NCBI GenBank assembly: GCA_012719535.1
Contig: JAAYAC010000068.1
Coordinates: 1-35,681 of the forward strand
Reading direction: 5' to 3'
Source of the DNA: Syntrophomonadaceae bacterium
GTDB lineage: Bacteria > Bacillota > Syntrophomonadia > Syntrophomonadales > Syntrophothermaceae
DNA length: 35,681 nt
Shown one piece after another: positions 27,930-35,681 of this stretch. Within the stretch, counting starts at the first letter, position 1; each line of letters begins with the position of its first letter. The notes under the pieces were generated by a model that ran no database searches, had not been told where the DNA came from, and saw only the letters and a program-made list of their open reading frames with translations. The position numbers were made by a program, and so were the translations under genes.

Positions 27930-28964
27930 ATGAATATTCTAACTTCGTTGTTGGTGATTGCCCTCATCATTCTGGTTCACGAACTGGGGCATTTCCTGGC
28001 GGCCAAGCGCGAGGGTATCCAGGTTGAGGAGTTCAGCATAGGGTTTGGCACCAGGCTCTACAGCTTTAAAAAGGGAGAAACCCAGTACTCCCTGCGCCTG
28101 CTTCCCTTGGGGGGATATATCAGGATGGCTGGGACAGGACAGGAGGAAGAAGAACCTAACCCCCGGGGATTCAACCAGAAGACTCCCTGGCAAAAGATCA
28201 AGGTTCTGTTTGCCGGTCCGGGGATGAATTTTGTCCTGGCGGCCCTCATATTTGTATATACCTTCACCATAATTGGCTCACCCCACCCGGTTAAAGCTGC
28301 TATCATCGGGGATGTGATAGAAGGGAAGCCTGCCTACCTGGCAGGCCTGAAGCCAGGTGACCAGGTGTTGTCCGTCAACATGGTAAAGGTATCCACATGG
28401 GCCGGTTTTGTTGAAGAGGTAAAGAAATCCAGGCCGGGTGAGCCTCTCGTTCTTAAGGTGGCAAGGGGAAGGCAGGTTTTCCATGCCACGGTCACCCCCG
28501 AAATGGACGAGTCCAGAAAGGTTCCGGTCATCGGGGTCAGGCAGCAAATAGAGTTCCGGAAGATTGGTATATGGGAAGGCATAAAGCTGGGCTTCTTACA
28601 GACCTTCCAGATCACCCTCATGCTTATTATGGGGCTGGGTCAGCTGCTCAGCGGGGCCGCTTCCACCGCTGATCTGGCTGGTCCGGTAGGAATGACCAAG
28701 ATGATAGGGGATGCGGCGGCAGGCGGAATGGTATATCTGGCCAGTTTTACGGCGATGCTCAGCATAAACCTGGGTATCCTGAACCTGTTACCTATTCCCG
28801 CTCTGGACGGAAGCCGAATTATCTTTGCCGGGATAGAGAGCTTGCGGGGGCGTCCGTTGGAACCCGAGAAGGAGAATTTTATTCACTTTCTGGGATTCGT
28901 GTTTCTGATCCTGTTGATGCTGGTGGTAACCTATAATGATATTGCCCGGCTGGTCAGGGGATAG
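27930..28964 (+). CDS. rseP: Site-2 intramembrane metalloprotease RseP
   Basis: Zinc protease of 344 residues that cleaves membrane-embedded substrates such as anti-sigma factors (RasP/YluC in Bacillus). The active-site motif HELGH is at residues 17-21 in the first membrane helix; the second zinc ligand lies in LLPIPALDGSRI with D293. One PDZ domain is visible between (about residues 115-190, with YLAGLKPGDQVLSV). Four membrane segments are seen. ATG at 27930 follows AAAAGGGG. The dxr-rseP-ispG order is common in Clostridia and Bacilli. Confidence 0.95.
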   Translation: MNILTSLLVIALIILVHELGHFLAAKREGIQVEEFSIGFGTRLYSFKKGETQYSLRLLPLGGYIRMAGTGQEEEEPNPRGFNQKTPWQKIKVLFAGPGMNFVLAALIFVYTFTIIGSPHPVKAAIIGDVIEGKPAYLAGLKPGDQVLSVNMVKVSTWAGFVEEVKKSRPGEPLVLKVARGRQVFHATVTPEMDESRKVPVIGVRQQIEFRKIGIWEGIKLGFLQTFQITLMLIMGLGQLLSGAASTADLAGPVGMTKMIGDAAAGGMVYLASFTAMLSINLGILNLLPIPALDGSRIIFAGIESLRGRPLEPEKENFIHFLGFVFLILLMLVVTYNDIARLVRG

Positions 28965-28970
28965 TGTGCG

Positions 28971-30041
28971 ATGAGAAGAAGGAGCAAGATCGTCAAGCTT
29001 GGTGGGGTATGTATCGGGGGCGATAACCCGGTGGTGGTGCAGTCCATGACCACCACCGATACCCGGAATGTAGAGGCCACAGTGCGGCAAATTCACCGGC
29101 TGGAAGAGGCCGGATGCGAGGTAATACGGGTAGCGGTTGTAGACGAGGACGCCGCCCGGGCCATCAGGAGTATTCGCAGCCGCATCAATATTCCGCTGGT
29201 GGCCGATATTCACTTCGATCACCGCCTGGCCCTATTGAGCCTGGAGGCCGGCGCCGACGGCCTGCGCATCAATCCCGGCAACATTGGAGGGCGGGTCAAG
29301 GTCCGGGAGGTCGTGGCGGCGGCGCAGGACCGGGGTGTACCGATAAGGATCGGGGTTAATGCCGGTTCACTGGAGAGGTCATTGCTGGAGAAATACGGGA
29401 AGCCATGTCCGGAGGCGATGGTGGAAAGTGCCCTTGGTCATGTTGCCATTCTGGAAGACCTGGGCTTTGCAAACATCAAGGTGTCGCTCAAGGCTTCTTC
29501 TCTGCAATTAACCCTCGATTCGTACCGGTTAATGGCGCAAAAAGTTGACTACCCCCTGCACCTGGGGGTTACGGAGGCCGGCACCCTGGAGCGTGGGTTG
29601 ATTAAGTCGGCTCTGGGAATAGGGCTGCTTTTGTACGAGGGTATTGGAGATACAATCCGGGTATCCCTGACGGCTGACCCGGTCTATGAAGTGTGGGCGG
29701 GGTTCCAGATCCTGAAGGTGCTTGGTTTAAGAGATTGCGGGGCCGAACTCATTTCCTGTCCCACCTGCGGGCGAACGGAGATTGATATCATCCGCATCGC
29801 GGAGGAAGTGGACAAGCGATTGATGACGGTGAAAGAACCGGTGAAAGTCGCGGTTATGGGTTGCGTGGTGAACGGCCCGGGTGAAGCTAGAGAGGCCGAC
29901 ATCGGTATCGCCGGGGGCCGGGGGTTTGGGCTTCTGTTCAAAAAAGGGGAAATTGTAAGGAAAGTAGAAGAAGGTAAACTTGTGGATACCTTAATAGAGG
30001 AAATAGACAAAATCCTTCAAGGAGGCAAGGACAGCCAGTGA
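28971..30041 (+). CDS. ispG: 4-hydroxy-3-methylbut-2-enyl diphosphate synthase IspG
   Basis: Iron-sulfur enzyme of the MEP pathway that makes HMBPP from MEcPP; 356 residues, the usual size of the bacterial two-domain form. The N-terminal TIM barrel contains [20 protein letters not shown] and [13 protein letters not shown], and [11 protein letters not shown] follows. The C-terminal domain holds the 4Fe-4S ligands C263 and C266 ([11 protein letters not shown]) and C298 ([14 protein letters not shown]). ATG at 28971 is 6 bases after the rseP stop. It overlaps proS by 4 bases (GTGA). Confidence 0.96.
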   Translation: MRRRSKIVKLGGVCIGGDNPVVVQSMTTTDTRNVEATVRQIHRLEEAGCEVIRVAVVDEDAARAIRSIRSRINIPLVADIHFDHRLALLSLEAGADGLRINPGNIGGRVKVREVVAAAQDRGVPIRIGVNAGSLERSLLEKYGKPCPEAMVESALGHVAILEDLGFANIKVSLKASSLQLTLDSYRLMAQKVDYPLHLGVTEAGTLERGLIKSALGIGLLLYEGIGDTIRVSLTADPVYEVWAGFQILKVLGLRDCGAELISCPTCGRTEIDIIRIAEEVDKRLMTVKEPVKVAVMGCVVNGPGEAREADIGIAGGRGFGLLFKKGEIVRKVEEGKLVDTLIEEIDKILQGGKDSQ

Positions 30042-31756
30042 GAGCTACGGAACTGTTTTTTCCCCCCCTTAGAGAAGAACCCAGCGAGGCGGAGACGATC
30101 AGCCATCGCCTGCTGTTTCGGGCCGGGATGATTAGAAAGACCGCCGGGGGGATATACACTTACCTGCCCCTGGGCTACCGGGTCATCAAGAAGATAATCA
30201 ACATCGTAAGAGAAGAAATGGACCGCGCCGGGGGTCAGGAAGTAGGGTTACCTATTGTCCAACCTGCCGAGCTGTGGATGCAGTCCGGACGGTGGTTGGT
30301 TTACGGGGACGAGATGTTTCGCTTGAAGGACCGGCACCAGCGGGATTTCTGCCTGGGGCCCACCCATGAAGAGGTCATTACGGATATAGTCAATCACGAG
30401 GTGCACTCGTACCGTAACCTGCCCTTGCTGTTATACCAGATTCAGAACAAGTACCGCGATGAGATTCGGCCCCGGTTCGGCCTGATGCGCGGGCGGGAGT
30501 TCATAATGAAGGATCTTTACTCTTTCGATGTTGATGAGGATGGACTGGAGTTGTCCTACCGCAAGATGTATGAGGCTTACTGCCGGGTATTCGACCGCCT
30601 GGGCCTGGACTACCGCGTGGTGGAGGCTGACAGCGGTGCCATCGGTGGCAATGTCAGCCATGAGTTTATTGTGCTGGCCGACACCGGCGAGTCGACAGTT
30701 GTCTTCTGTGATACCTGCCAGTATGCTGCTAACGTAGAGAAGGCTGAGAGCGTTCCCGAACCCAGGGGTGACCGTGAGGAGGCTTCACCCGTACAGAAGG
30801 TGCATACACCTGGTCAGAGGACGATTCAGGACCTTTGCGCGTTTCTGGGTCTGCCGCAACACCGGCAAGTCAAGACCCTCGTTTACGTGGCCGACGGGCG
30901 GCCCGTGGTGGCACTGGTTAGGGGAGATCGCGAGGTCAATGAGATCAAGCTGAAGAATCATCTGGGAGCTAACCAGGTAGAGATGGCCGGTGAGAGTGTG
31001 GTCAGGGAGTTGACTGGAGCGGGGTTCGGTTCCCTGGGGCCGGTGGGGCTAAATCTGCAGGTATACGCTGACCGGGAAGTGGCGTTGATGAGCAACCTGG
31101 TATGTGGTGCCAACGAGGATGACTATCACTATATTAACGTCAACCCGGGGAGAGACTTTCAGCCGGCGGCTTATATCGATCTGCGCAACGCCCAGGAGGG
31201 TGACCTGTGCCCGGTATGCCGGGAAGGCCGGTTAAAACAAACGCGGGGGATTGAGACCGGCCATATCTTCAAATTAGGTACCAAATATTCGGAGAAGATG
31301 GACGCTACCTTCCTGGATGAAAAAGGTAAGGAGAGACCTATGGTGATGGGTTGCTATGGGATAGGGATATCCCGCACCATGGCAGCAGCCATTGAACAGA
31401 ATTACGATGAGGACGGTATTATCTGGCCCATAGCCATTGCACCGTTCCAGGTTATCATCATTCCGGTCAATGTGAAAAACCGGGAGCAGATGCAGGTGGC
31501 GGAGAGCCTGTACAGCGAGATGCAGAAAGCCGGGCTGGAGGTTATAATGGACGATAGGGATGAGAGAGCCGGGGTCAAGTTCAAGGATGCCGACCTTATA
31601 GGCATCCCGATAAGGATTACCATCGGCCCCAAGTCATTGCAGGCGGGCCAGGTGGAAGTAAAGAAGCGTTGGGAAAAGGACTTCGAAATGGTGGAGATCG
31701 ACCAGGCCCTGGCGAAGGTCAGAGCCATTATTAGTGCTGCTGCAGTGCAAGCATAG
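30038..31756 (+). CDS. proS: Prolyl-tRNA synthetase (bacterial type)
   Basis: Class II synthetase of 572 residues with the full bacterial architecture. Motif 2 region: [20 protein letters not shown] followed by [10 protein letters not shown], then [18 protein letters not shown]. An editing (INS/YbaK-like) domain lies between about 220 and 400. Motif 3 is [20 protein letters not shown]. The anticodon-binding domain is at the C-terminus ([20 protein letters not shown]). The GTG start overlaps ispG by 4 bases, so translation is coupled and no T-box leader can precede it. The mgtC-like gene follows after 67 bases. Confidence 0.96.
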   Translation: MRATELFFPPLREEPSEAETISHRLLFRAGMIRKTAGGIYTYLPLGYRVIKKIINIVREEMDRAGGQEVGLPIVQPAELWMQSGRWLVYGDEMFRLKDRHQRDFCLGPTHEEVITDIVNHEVHSYRNLPLLLYQIQNKYRDEIRPRFGLMRGREFIMKDLYSFDVDEDGLELSYRKMYEAYCRVFDRLGLDYRVVEADSGAIGGNVSHEFIVLADTGESTVVFCDTCQYAANVEKAESVPEPRGDREEASPVQKVHTPGQRTIQDLCAFLGLPQHRQVKTLVYVADGRPVVALVRGDREVNEIKLKNHLGANQVEMAGESVVRELTGAGFGSLGPVGLNLQVYADREVALMSNLVCGANEDDYHYINVNPGRDFQPAAYIDLRNAQEGDLCPVCREGRLKQTRGIETGHIFKLGTKYSEKMDATFLDEKGKERPMVMGCYGIGISRTMAAAIEQNYDEDGIIWPIAIAPFQVIIIPVNVKNREQMQVAESLYSEMQKAGLEVIMDDRDERAGVKFKDADLIGIPIRITIGPKSLQAGQVEVKKRWEKDFEMVEIDQALAKVRAIISAAAVQA

Positions 31757-31823
31757 CCTTAGAAAACCATGAGAAGTACGGGGAGAGGAATGCTGCCGTT
31801 CCTTCCTAGCAAGGGTGATGCAA

Positions 31824-32489
31824 GTGTCTGAGTGGGAGATTATTCTCAGGTTAGCCCTAGCCTGTTTTATGGGCGCACTGATCGGCCTGGAAAGAGAAAG
31901 CCTAAACCGGCCGGCTGGTTTGAGGACCTACACCCTGGTTTGCATGGGGTCCGCCCTGGCCATGATCGTTTCCTTGGATATGTATTATCAATACCATCAT
32001 ACGGTCAATGCGGACCCGGGGAGGATCGCGGCCCAGGTGGTTAGCGGTATAGGTTTTCTTGGGGCCGGGACCATCATGCGGGAGGGGGCCAATATCAGGG
32101 GACTGACCACCGCGGCCGGCCTGTGGGTCGTGGCTTGTATCGGGCTGGCCATTGGAGCCGGGATGTACGTTCCGGCAGTAGTTACCACCGCCCTTATCCT
32201 GTTTGTGCTCATTTATTTCTTTAAATTTGAAGAAAAGATCACTGCCTTCCGTGAATACAAAGGCTTTGTACTGGTAGTGGAAGACAAACCTGGTCAGGTA
32301 GGAAGGATCGGTTCTATCCTGGGTGATATGGGAGTGTTAATCAAGAATATTCAGCTGGAACGCCTGGAGGGAGACGAAGGCCTGGAGGTTGAGCTGTTGC
32401 TGCAGATGCCGCCTACCTTACCCCCAAGTATGGTCATGGAAGAACTATCCAAGGTGCCGGGTTGCCGGGAAGTAGAAAGGATTAACTAA
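31824..32489 (+). CDS. MgtC/SapB family membrane protein
   Basis: Membrane protein of about 221 residues. The N-terminal part (about 1-140) has four to five hydrophobic segments and the MgtC signature: LACFMGALIGLERESLNRPA followed by GLRTYTLVCMGSAL, then VSGIGFLGAGTIMREG and GLTTAAGLWVVACIGLAIGA. The C-terminal ~75 residues form a cytosolic ACT-like domain (KGFVLVVEDKPGQVGRIGSI). The reaction is unknown; homologues help survival under low magnesium or influence membrane potential and ATP synthase. GTG at 31824 has AAGGGTGA just upstream; ATG 31818 or GTG 31815 are alternatives. It looks like an insertion between proS and polC, which are adjacent in many Firmicutes. Confidence 0.85.
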   Translation: MSEWEIILRLALACFMGALIGLERESLNRPAGLRTYTLVCMGSALAMIVSLDMYYQYHHTVNADPGRIAAQVVSGIGFLGAGTIMREGANIRGLTTAAGLWVVACIGLAIGAGMYVPAVVTTALILFVLIYFFKFEEKITAFREYKGFVLVVEDKPGQVGRIGSILGDMGVLIKNIQLERLEGDEGLEVELLLQMPPTLPPSMVMEELSKVPGCREVERIN

Positions 32490-32531
32490 TGTAGGCTAGA
32501 TGGGCCCGGAGATGCACGGAGTGCTGCGGTT

Positions 32532-32549
32532 TGTGCTCGCATGAGCACA
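32532..32549. repeat. Perfect 7-bp hairpin downstream of mgtC-like gene
   Basis: TGTGCTC and GAGCACA flank a GCAT loop. There is no T-run after it, so termination is unlikely. It could be an operator half-site pair or the first stem of a longer RNA. The palindrome is directly visible; the function is unknown. Confidence 0.55.
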
Positions 32550-32583
32550 CTACCCAAAGAATCTTTGCTCGGGTTGTAACTTC

Positions 32584-32815
32584 TACATTCGCCGGAGGGC
32601 TCAGCGTTGCCCACTAGATATGGGCTTTCCAACCACGAATGAATGGGGTCAGCAGCCCGGGCAGGCTTGAGATAGTGAACAGAAGGAAAGGTGGCTGGGG
32701 CAAGCTGACGGCATGAGTGCCGGGCTGCCGTGGTAAAGAAGAGGGCATTGATGAGTGGATGGCCGGCCCAGGCGGTTGACTGGATGAGTGCCGGGCTGTC
32801 CTAGTTGCGAATGTA
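32584..32815 (+). ncRNA. Candidate structured RNA upstream of polC (HEARO/omega-RNA-like?)
   Basis: Possible stems: outer TACATTCGC/GCGAATGTA (32584-32592 with 32807-32815), GCCCA/TGGGC (32609-32613 with 32621-32625), GTCAGC/GCTGAC (32648-32653 with 32704-32709), GCAGCCCGG/CCGGGCTGC (32652-32660 with 32720-32728) and CGGCA-TGAG-TGCCG (32709-32722). Some exclude each other. ATGAGTGCCGGGCTG occurs exactly twice (32713 and 32784). The GCCC hairpin followed by TTTCCAACCACGA resembles, from memory, the 5' core of HEARO (IscB omega) RNAs, which also occur without their nuclease gene. No iscB or other nuclease gene is in the window. The strand is assumed from that resemblance. Confidence 0.35.
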
Positions 32816-32838
32816 CCATACCGGAGGCAAGATATCCC

Positions 32839-35681
32839 ATGGACTGGAAACAGTTGTTACGCGAATTTGGAATTGAGAATAACCACTATTGGCACGGGAC
32901 CCGTGTCAGGAAGGTAAAGGTCAACCGGCAGGAAAGGCTATGGGATATCTGCTTGTTGTCCCCGCGTCCTGTTCCCGGTGAAGAGTTGCGCAGGGTGGAA
33001 GCGGCTCTGGCCAACCGGGTCAATCCCCTACAGGGGGTCAGGGTGCAGTTGGAGCTCATGTACCCCGAGGATGGAATAAAAGAGATACTCGAGCACAGAA
33101 AGGATGATTTGTCATCCTATTTATTTTCTCCCCCCAACGAGCGGTGGGCGGGTCTTGTCGAGTGGCGGCCGGAAAGGAACTCGGTCAACCTGGTTATAGG
33201 TGACCGGTCCCAGTGGGAGGAGTTTCTGGAGACAGGTGCCTGTTCCCGGCTGGCGCACTGGTTCTGGGATGAATACCGTCTCAATATCCTGGTCAAGAGT
33301 ACCTGCCCCGGGGACACGGTTGCCGCGGTTACCAGGCCGCGAGTTGTCCCGGAGCTGCGGGGCCTGGAAGGGGACCTGCTGCGCGCAGCGCCGCCCCGGC
33401 GCAAGCGAACCGGGCAGCGCCGGAAAGAAAAGGCAATAGACAACCAGCTCAAAGGCCTTCCCATTCCGGTGGGCGAGGTTGAGGAGGGTATGCGCCAGGC
33501 AGTGGTGGAGGGAGTGGTAATCAACCTGGACAAGCGCGTGCTTAAAGAAGGCCGGCAGTTGATTACCTTGTATGTAACTGACTACAGCGATACCCTGACC
33601 TGCAAGTACTTTTGTGAACCTGATGAGGAAGATGCCATTAAGGTTGGTGATTGGCTCAGGGTTCAAGGGGTGGTCAGGTTTGATGAATTTGAGAAAGAAA
33701 CCGTCTTGTTCATTAATGCCTGGCAGAAAACCGTCGCCCCTGAACGGCGGGACGGGGCGGCGGAAAAGCGGGTCGAACTACACGCGCATACCGTGATGAG
33801 CGCTATGGACGGAGTGGTCAAGGTCAAGGAGCTGGTCGAAAGGGTGGCCGCCTGGGGACACCCCGCAGTGGCCATTACTGATCACGGGGTGGTTCAGGCT
33901 TTTCCCGAAGCTTACGAAGCTGCCCGGAAAAAAGGGGTTAAACTTATATACGGGCTCGAAGGCTACCTGGTAGATGAGTTGAAGCAAAGGCATGCCTACC
34001 ACATTATAGTTCTCGCCCGTAACCAGGAAGGACTGCAAAACCTGTACCGCCTGGTGAGCATCTCCCACCTCGACAACTTCTACCGCACCCCGCGGATTCA
34101 GCGCCAGGATATTGCGCGGCATCGGGAAGGGTTGATACTGGGCACCGCCTGCGAGGCGGGAGAACTTATCACCGCCTACCTGGAAGGGCGGAGTGATGAT
34201 GAACTGCAGCGCATAGCCTCGTTTTACGATTTCCTGGAAATACAACCCCTGGGAAACAACGAATTCCTGGTACGTGACGGCCGGGTATCGTCCCGGGAAG
34301 ACCTCAAAAAAATGAATGCGTACATAGTAGAATTGGGAGAAAAACTGCGGCTGCCGGTAGTCGCTACCGGAGACGTACACTTCCTGGACCCGCATCACGA
34401 GGTCTACCGGAAAATACTGCAGGCCAACAAGGGATACGAGGACGCTGAGGCTCAGGCCCCTTTGTACCTTCGTACCACTGAGGAGATGCTGGCCGAATTT
34501 GCTTATCTCGGCCCGGACAAGGCTTTCGAGGTGGTGGTGGAAAATCCCCGGCGGATTGCGGCGGAAATCGAGACACTGAAGCCGGTCCCCGACGGGAACT
34601 ATTTTCCTACCATCGAAGGAGCCGAGGAGGAGATTACGCGACTTGCCTGGGAGAATGCCCACCGGATTTACGGAAACCCTTTGCCGGAATTGGTGGACAA
34701 GCGCCTGCGGCGTGAACTTGACGCCATAATCAACAACAACTTCAGCGTACTATATTTAATCGCTCATAAATTAGTCAGAAAATCCAATGAAGACGGCTAC
34801 CTGGTAGGCTCCCGTGGCTCGGTTGGTTCTTCGCTGGTTGCCTTCTTGACCGGTATCACCGAGGTTAACCCGCTGGTTCCTCATTACCGCTGTCCACGGT
34901 GCTGCTATACCCGGTTCGTTGAGGATGGCTCCGTAGGGTGCGGGGTTGACCTTCCCGAGCTTACCTGCCCCAGGTGCGGTACATCTTTGACCCGTGACGG
35001 CTTCGACATACCGTTTGAAACATTTCTGGGATTTGAGGGAGACAAGGTACCGGACATCGACCTAAACTTTTCGGGCGAGTACCAGGCCCGAGCCCACCAG
35101 TATGTAGAAGAGGTGTTTGGGCGGGAGCACGTTTTCCGGGCGGGTACCATCAATACCCTGGCCGAGGCCTCGGCCATCGGTATGGTTAGGAACTACGCCG
35201 AAAAGAACCAGATGCGACTGCGTAAGGGCGAAGTCCTGCGACTGGCAGCCGGGATTGCGGGGGTCAAGAAAACCAGCGGCCAGCACCCGGGAGGGTTGAT
35301 CGTGGTGCCTCGGCAGAACGATATCCATGAGTTCACTCCGCTGAATTACCCGGCGAACAAGATAGAGAGCGGGGTGGTTACTACCCATTTTGACTACCAT
35401 TCCATCAGTGAACGGCTGGTAAAGCTCGACATTCTGGGACATGATGACCCGACCATGATCAAGGTTCTGGAGGACATGACCGCGTGCCGGGCTGTGGAGA
35501 TCCCCTTGAACGAGCCGCAGACCATGAGATTGTTTTCCGGAGTTGAACCCCTGGGAGTCTCCCCCGAGGAACTCCATTCCCAGGTTGGTACTTATGGGGT
35601 TCCCGAATTCGGTACCCGCTTTGTACGGCAGATGCTCGAGGTTACCCGTCCCCGGACCTTCGCGGAACTGGTCAGGATAAG
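32839..35681 (+). CDS. polC: DNA polymerase III PolC, exonuclease domain missing (3' end outside window)
   Basis: Gram-positive replicative polymerase alpha subunit; 947 codons are visible, without a stop. ATG at 32839 is 10 bases after CCGGAGGC. Domains in order: an N-terminal domain (1-210), an OB fold (about 220-305), a PHP domain with HAH (315-317), AITDHG and GLEGYLVDE (372-380), then directly RHAYHIIVLARNQEGLQNLY, the second half of the PHP domain (with GTACEAGEL and ATGDVHFL). In standard PolC about 170-190 residues of DEDDh exonuclease (VVFDxETTGL) separate these halves; none is here and the frame is continuous. The palm has GSRGSVGSSLVAF, a four-cysteine zinc site (CPRC, CPRCG), catalytic PDIDLNF, HPGGLIVVP and LDILGHDDPTMI. 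The polymerase core looks active. Confidence 0.95.
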   Translation, partial: MDWKQLLREFGIENNHYWHGTRVRKVKVNRQERLWDICLLSPRPVPGEELRRVEAALANRVNPLQGVRVQLELMYPEDGIKEILEHRKDDLSSYLFSPPNERWAGLVEWRPERNSVNLVIGDRSQWEEFLETGACSRLAHWFWDEYRLNILVKSTCPGDTVAAVTRPRVVPELRGLEGDLLRAAPPRRKRTGQRRKEKAIDNQLKGLPIPVGEVEEGMRQAVVEGVVINLDKRVLKEGRQLITLYVTDYSDTLTCKYFCEPDEEDAIKVGDWLRVQGVVRFDEFEKETVLFINAWQKTVAPERRDGAAEKRVELHAHTVMSAMDGVVKVKELVERVAAWGHPAVAITDHGVVQAFPEAYEAARKKGVKLIYGLEGYLVDELKQRHAYHIIVLARNQEGLQNLYRLVSISHLDNFYRTPRIQRQDIARHREGLILGTACEAGELITAYLEGRSDDELQRIASFYDFLEIQPLGNNEFLVRDGRVSSREDLKKMNAYIVELGEKLRLPVVATGDVHFLDPHHEVYRKILQANKGYEDAEAQAPLYLRTTEEMLAEFAYLGPDKAFEVVVENPRRIAAEIETLKPVPDGNYFPTIEGAEEEITRLAWENAHRIYGNPLPELVDKRLRRELDAIINNNFSVLYLIAHKLVRKSNEDGYLVGSRGSVGSSLVAFLTGITEVNPLVPHYRCPRCCYTRFVEDGSVGCGVDLPELTCPRCGTSLTRDGFDIPFETFLGFEGDKVPDIDLNFSGEYQARAHQYVEEVFGREHVFRAGTINTLAEASAIGMVRNYAEKNQMRLRKGEVLRLAAGIAGVKKTSGQHPGGLIVVPRQNDIHEFTPLNYPANKIESGVVTTHFDYHSISERLVKLDILGHDDPTMIKVLEDMTACRAVEIPLNEPQTMRLFSGVEPLGVSPEELHSQVGTYGVPEFGTRFVRQMLEVTRPRTFAELVRI

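Larger units (their letters stand above)
32490..32838. other. Noncoding gap between mgtC-like gene and polC
   Basis: This 349-base gap is the only one over 300 bases in the window. It has no convincing reading frame. It holds a 7-base-pair hairpin at 32532-32549 (TGTGCTC, loop GCAT, GAGCACA), a possible bulged ACCC-AAAG/CTTT-GGGT stem just after it (32552-32574), and the hairpin- and repeat-rich stretch 32584-32815 described separately. The polC ribosome site CCGGAGGC is at 32821-32828. I see no strong promoter. Confidence 0.7.

Noticed and set aside
30020-30038. T-box leader for proS
   Set aside because: proS overlaps ispG by four bases, so there is no room for a leader and no T-box sequence is seen.
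31781-31806. Hairpin AGGAA/TTCCT between proS and the mgtC-like gene
   Set aside because: Only about five base pairs, with no U-tail and no conservation evidence; too weak to list as a terminator.
32776-32804. Promoter for polC (TTGACT, 17 bases, TCCTAG)
   Set aside because: The -35 is good but the -10 matches TATAAT at only two positions, so it is not supported.
32584-32815. Transposon bounded by 9-base inverted repeats
   Set aside because: There is no transposase frame inside and no clear target-site duplication; a 9-base inverted repeat in this space is compatible with chance.

Overview
The window looks like chromosome of a moderately GC-rich Firmicute of the class Clostridia. The main reasons are a PolC-type replicative polymerase, Bacillus-type chemotaxis genes (cheC, cheD, and a fliY with CheC-like domains), a sigD gene inside a fla/che operon that runs into rpsB-tsf-pyrH-frr, many GTG/TTG starts behind strong GGAGG sites, and a YtvI-like membrane protein. 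I cannot name the genus; a relative of Syntrophomonas, Pelotomaculum or Desulfotomaculum is my guess. All supported genes lie on the + strand.

Region 1 (1-20975) is a flagellar and chemotaxis operon: flgE (5' end outside the window), flbD, fliL, fliM, fliY, cheY, fliO, fliP, fliQ, fliR, flhB, flhA, flhF, flhG, a ycgR-like c-di-GMP receptor, cheB, cheA, cheW, cheC, cheD, sigD, a FapA/DUF342 protein, a small unknown gene and a membrane-anchored coiled-coil protein. Most genes overlap or nearly touch, which implies translational coupling. Together they encode the hook, the switch, the type III export gate, the chemosensory core and the sigma factor for late genes. A stem-loop with a U-rich tail ends the operon. 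Two features break the pattern: flhF is frameshifted after its first ~29 codons, and a tandem pair of palindromic REP-like units sits between flhB and flhA.

Region 2 (20946-25490) starts with a sigma-A-like promoter overlapping that terminator. It carries rpsB, an internal terminator or attenuator, tsf, pyrH, frr, another terminator, then uppS and cdsA: translation, UMP kinase, ribosome recycling, undecaprenyl carrier and phospholipid precursor. Region 3 (25529-32489) holds a YtvI/AI-2E-like permease, dxr, rseP, ispG, proS and an mgtC-like gene, so two MEP-pathway steps flank the membrane protease.

Region 4 (32490-35681) has the only gap longer than 300 bases. It is rich in hairpins, contains an exact 15-base direct repeat and may encode a structured RNA, perhaps of the HEARO/IscB omega-RNA type (uncertain). 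It is followed by polC, which runs off the right edge. This PolC has an intact PHP domain but lacks the DEDDh proofreading exonuclease normally inserted in it. The exonuclease-less PolC, the RNA candidate, the flhF frameshift and the REP-like pair are the main points of interest.
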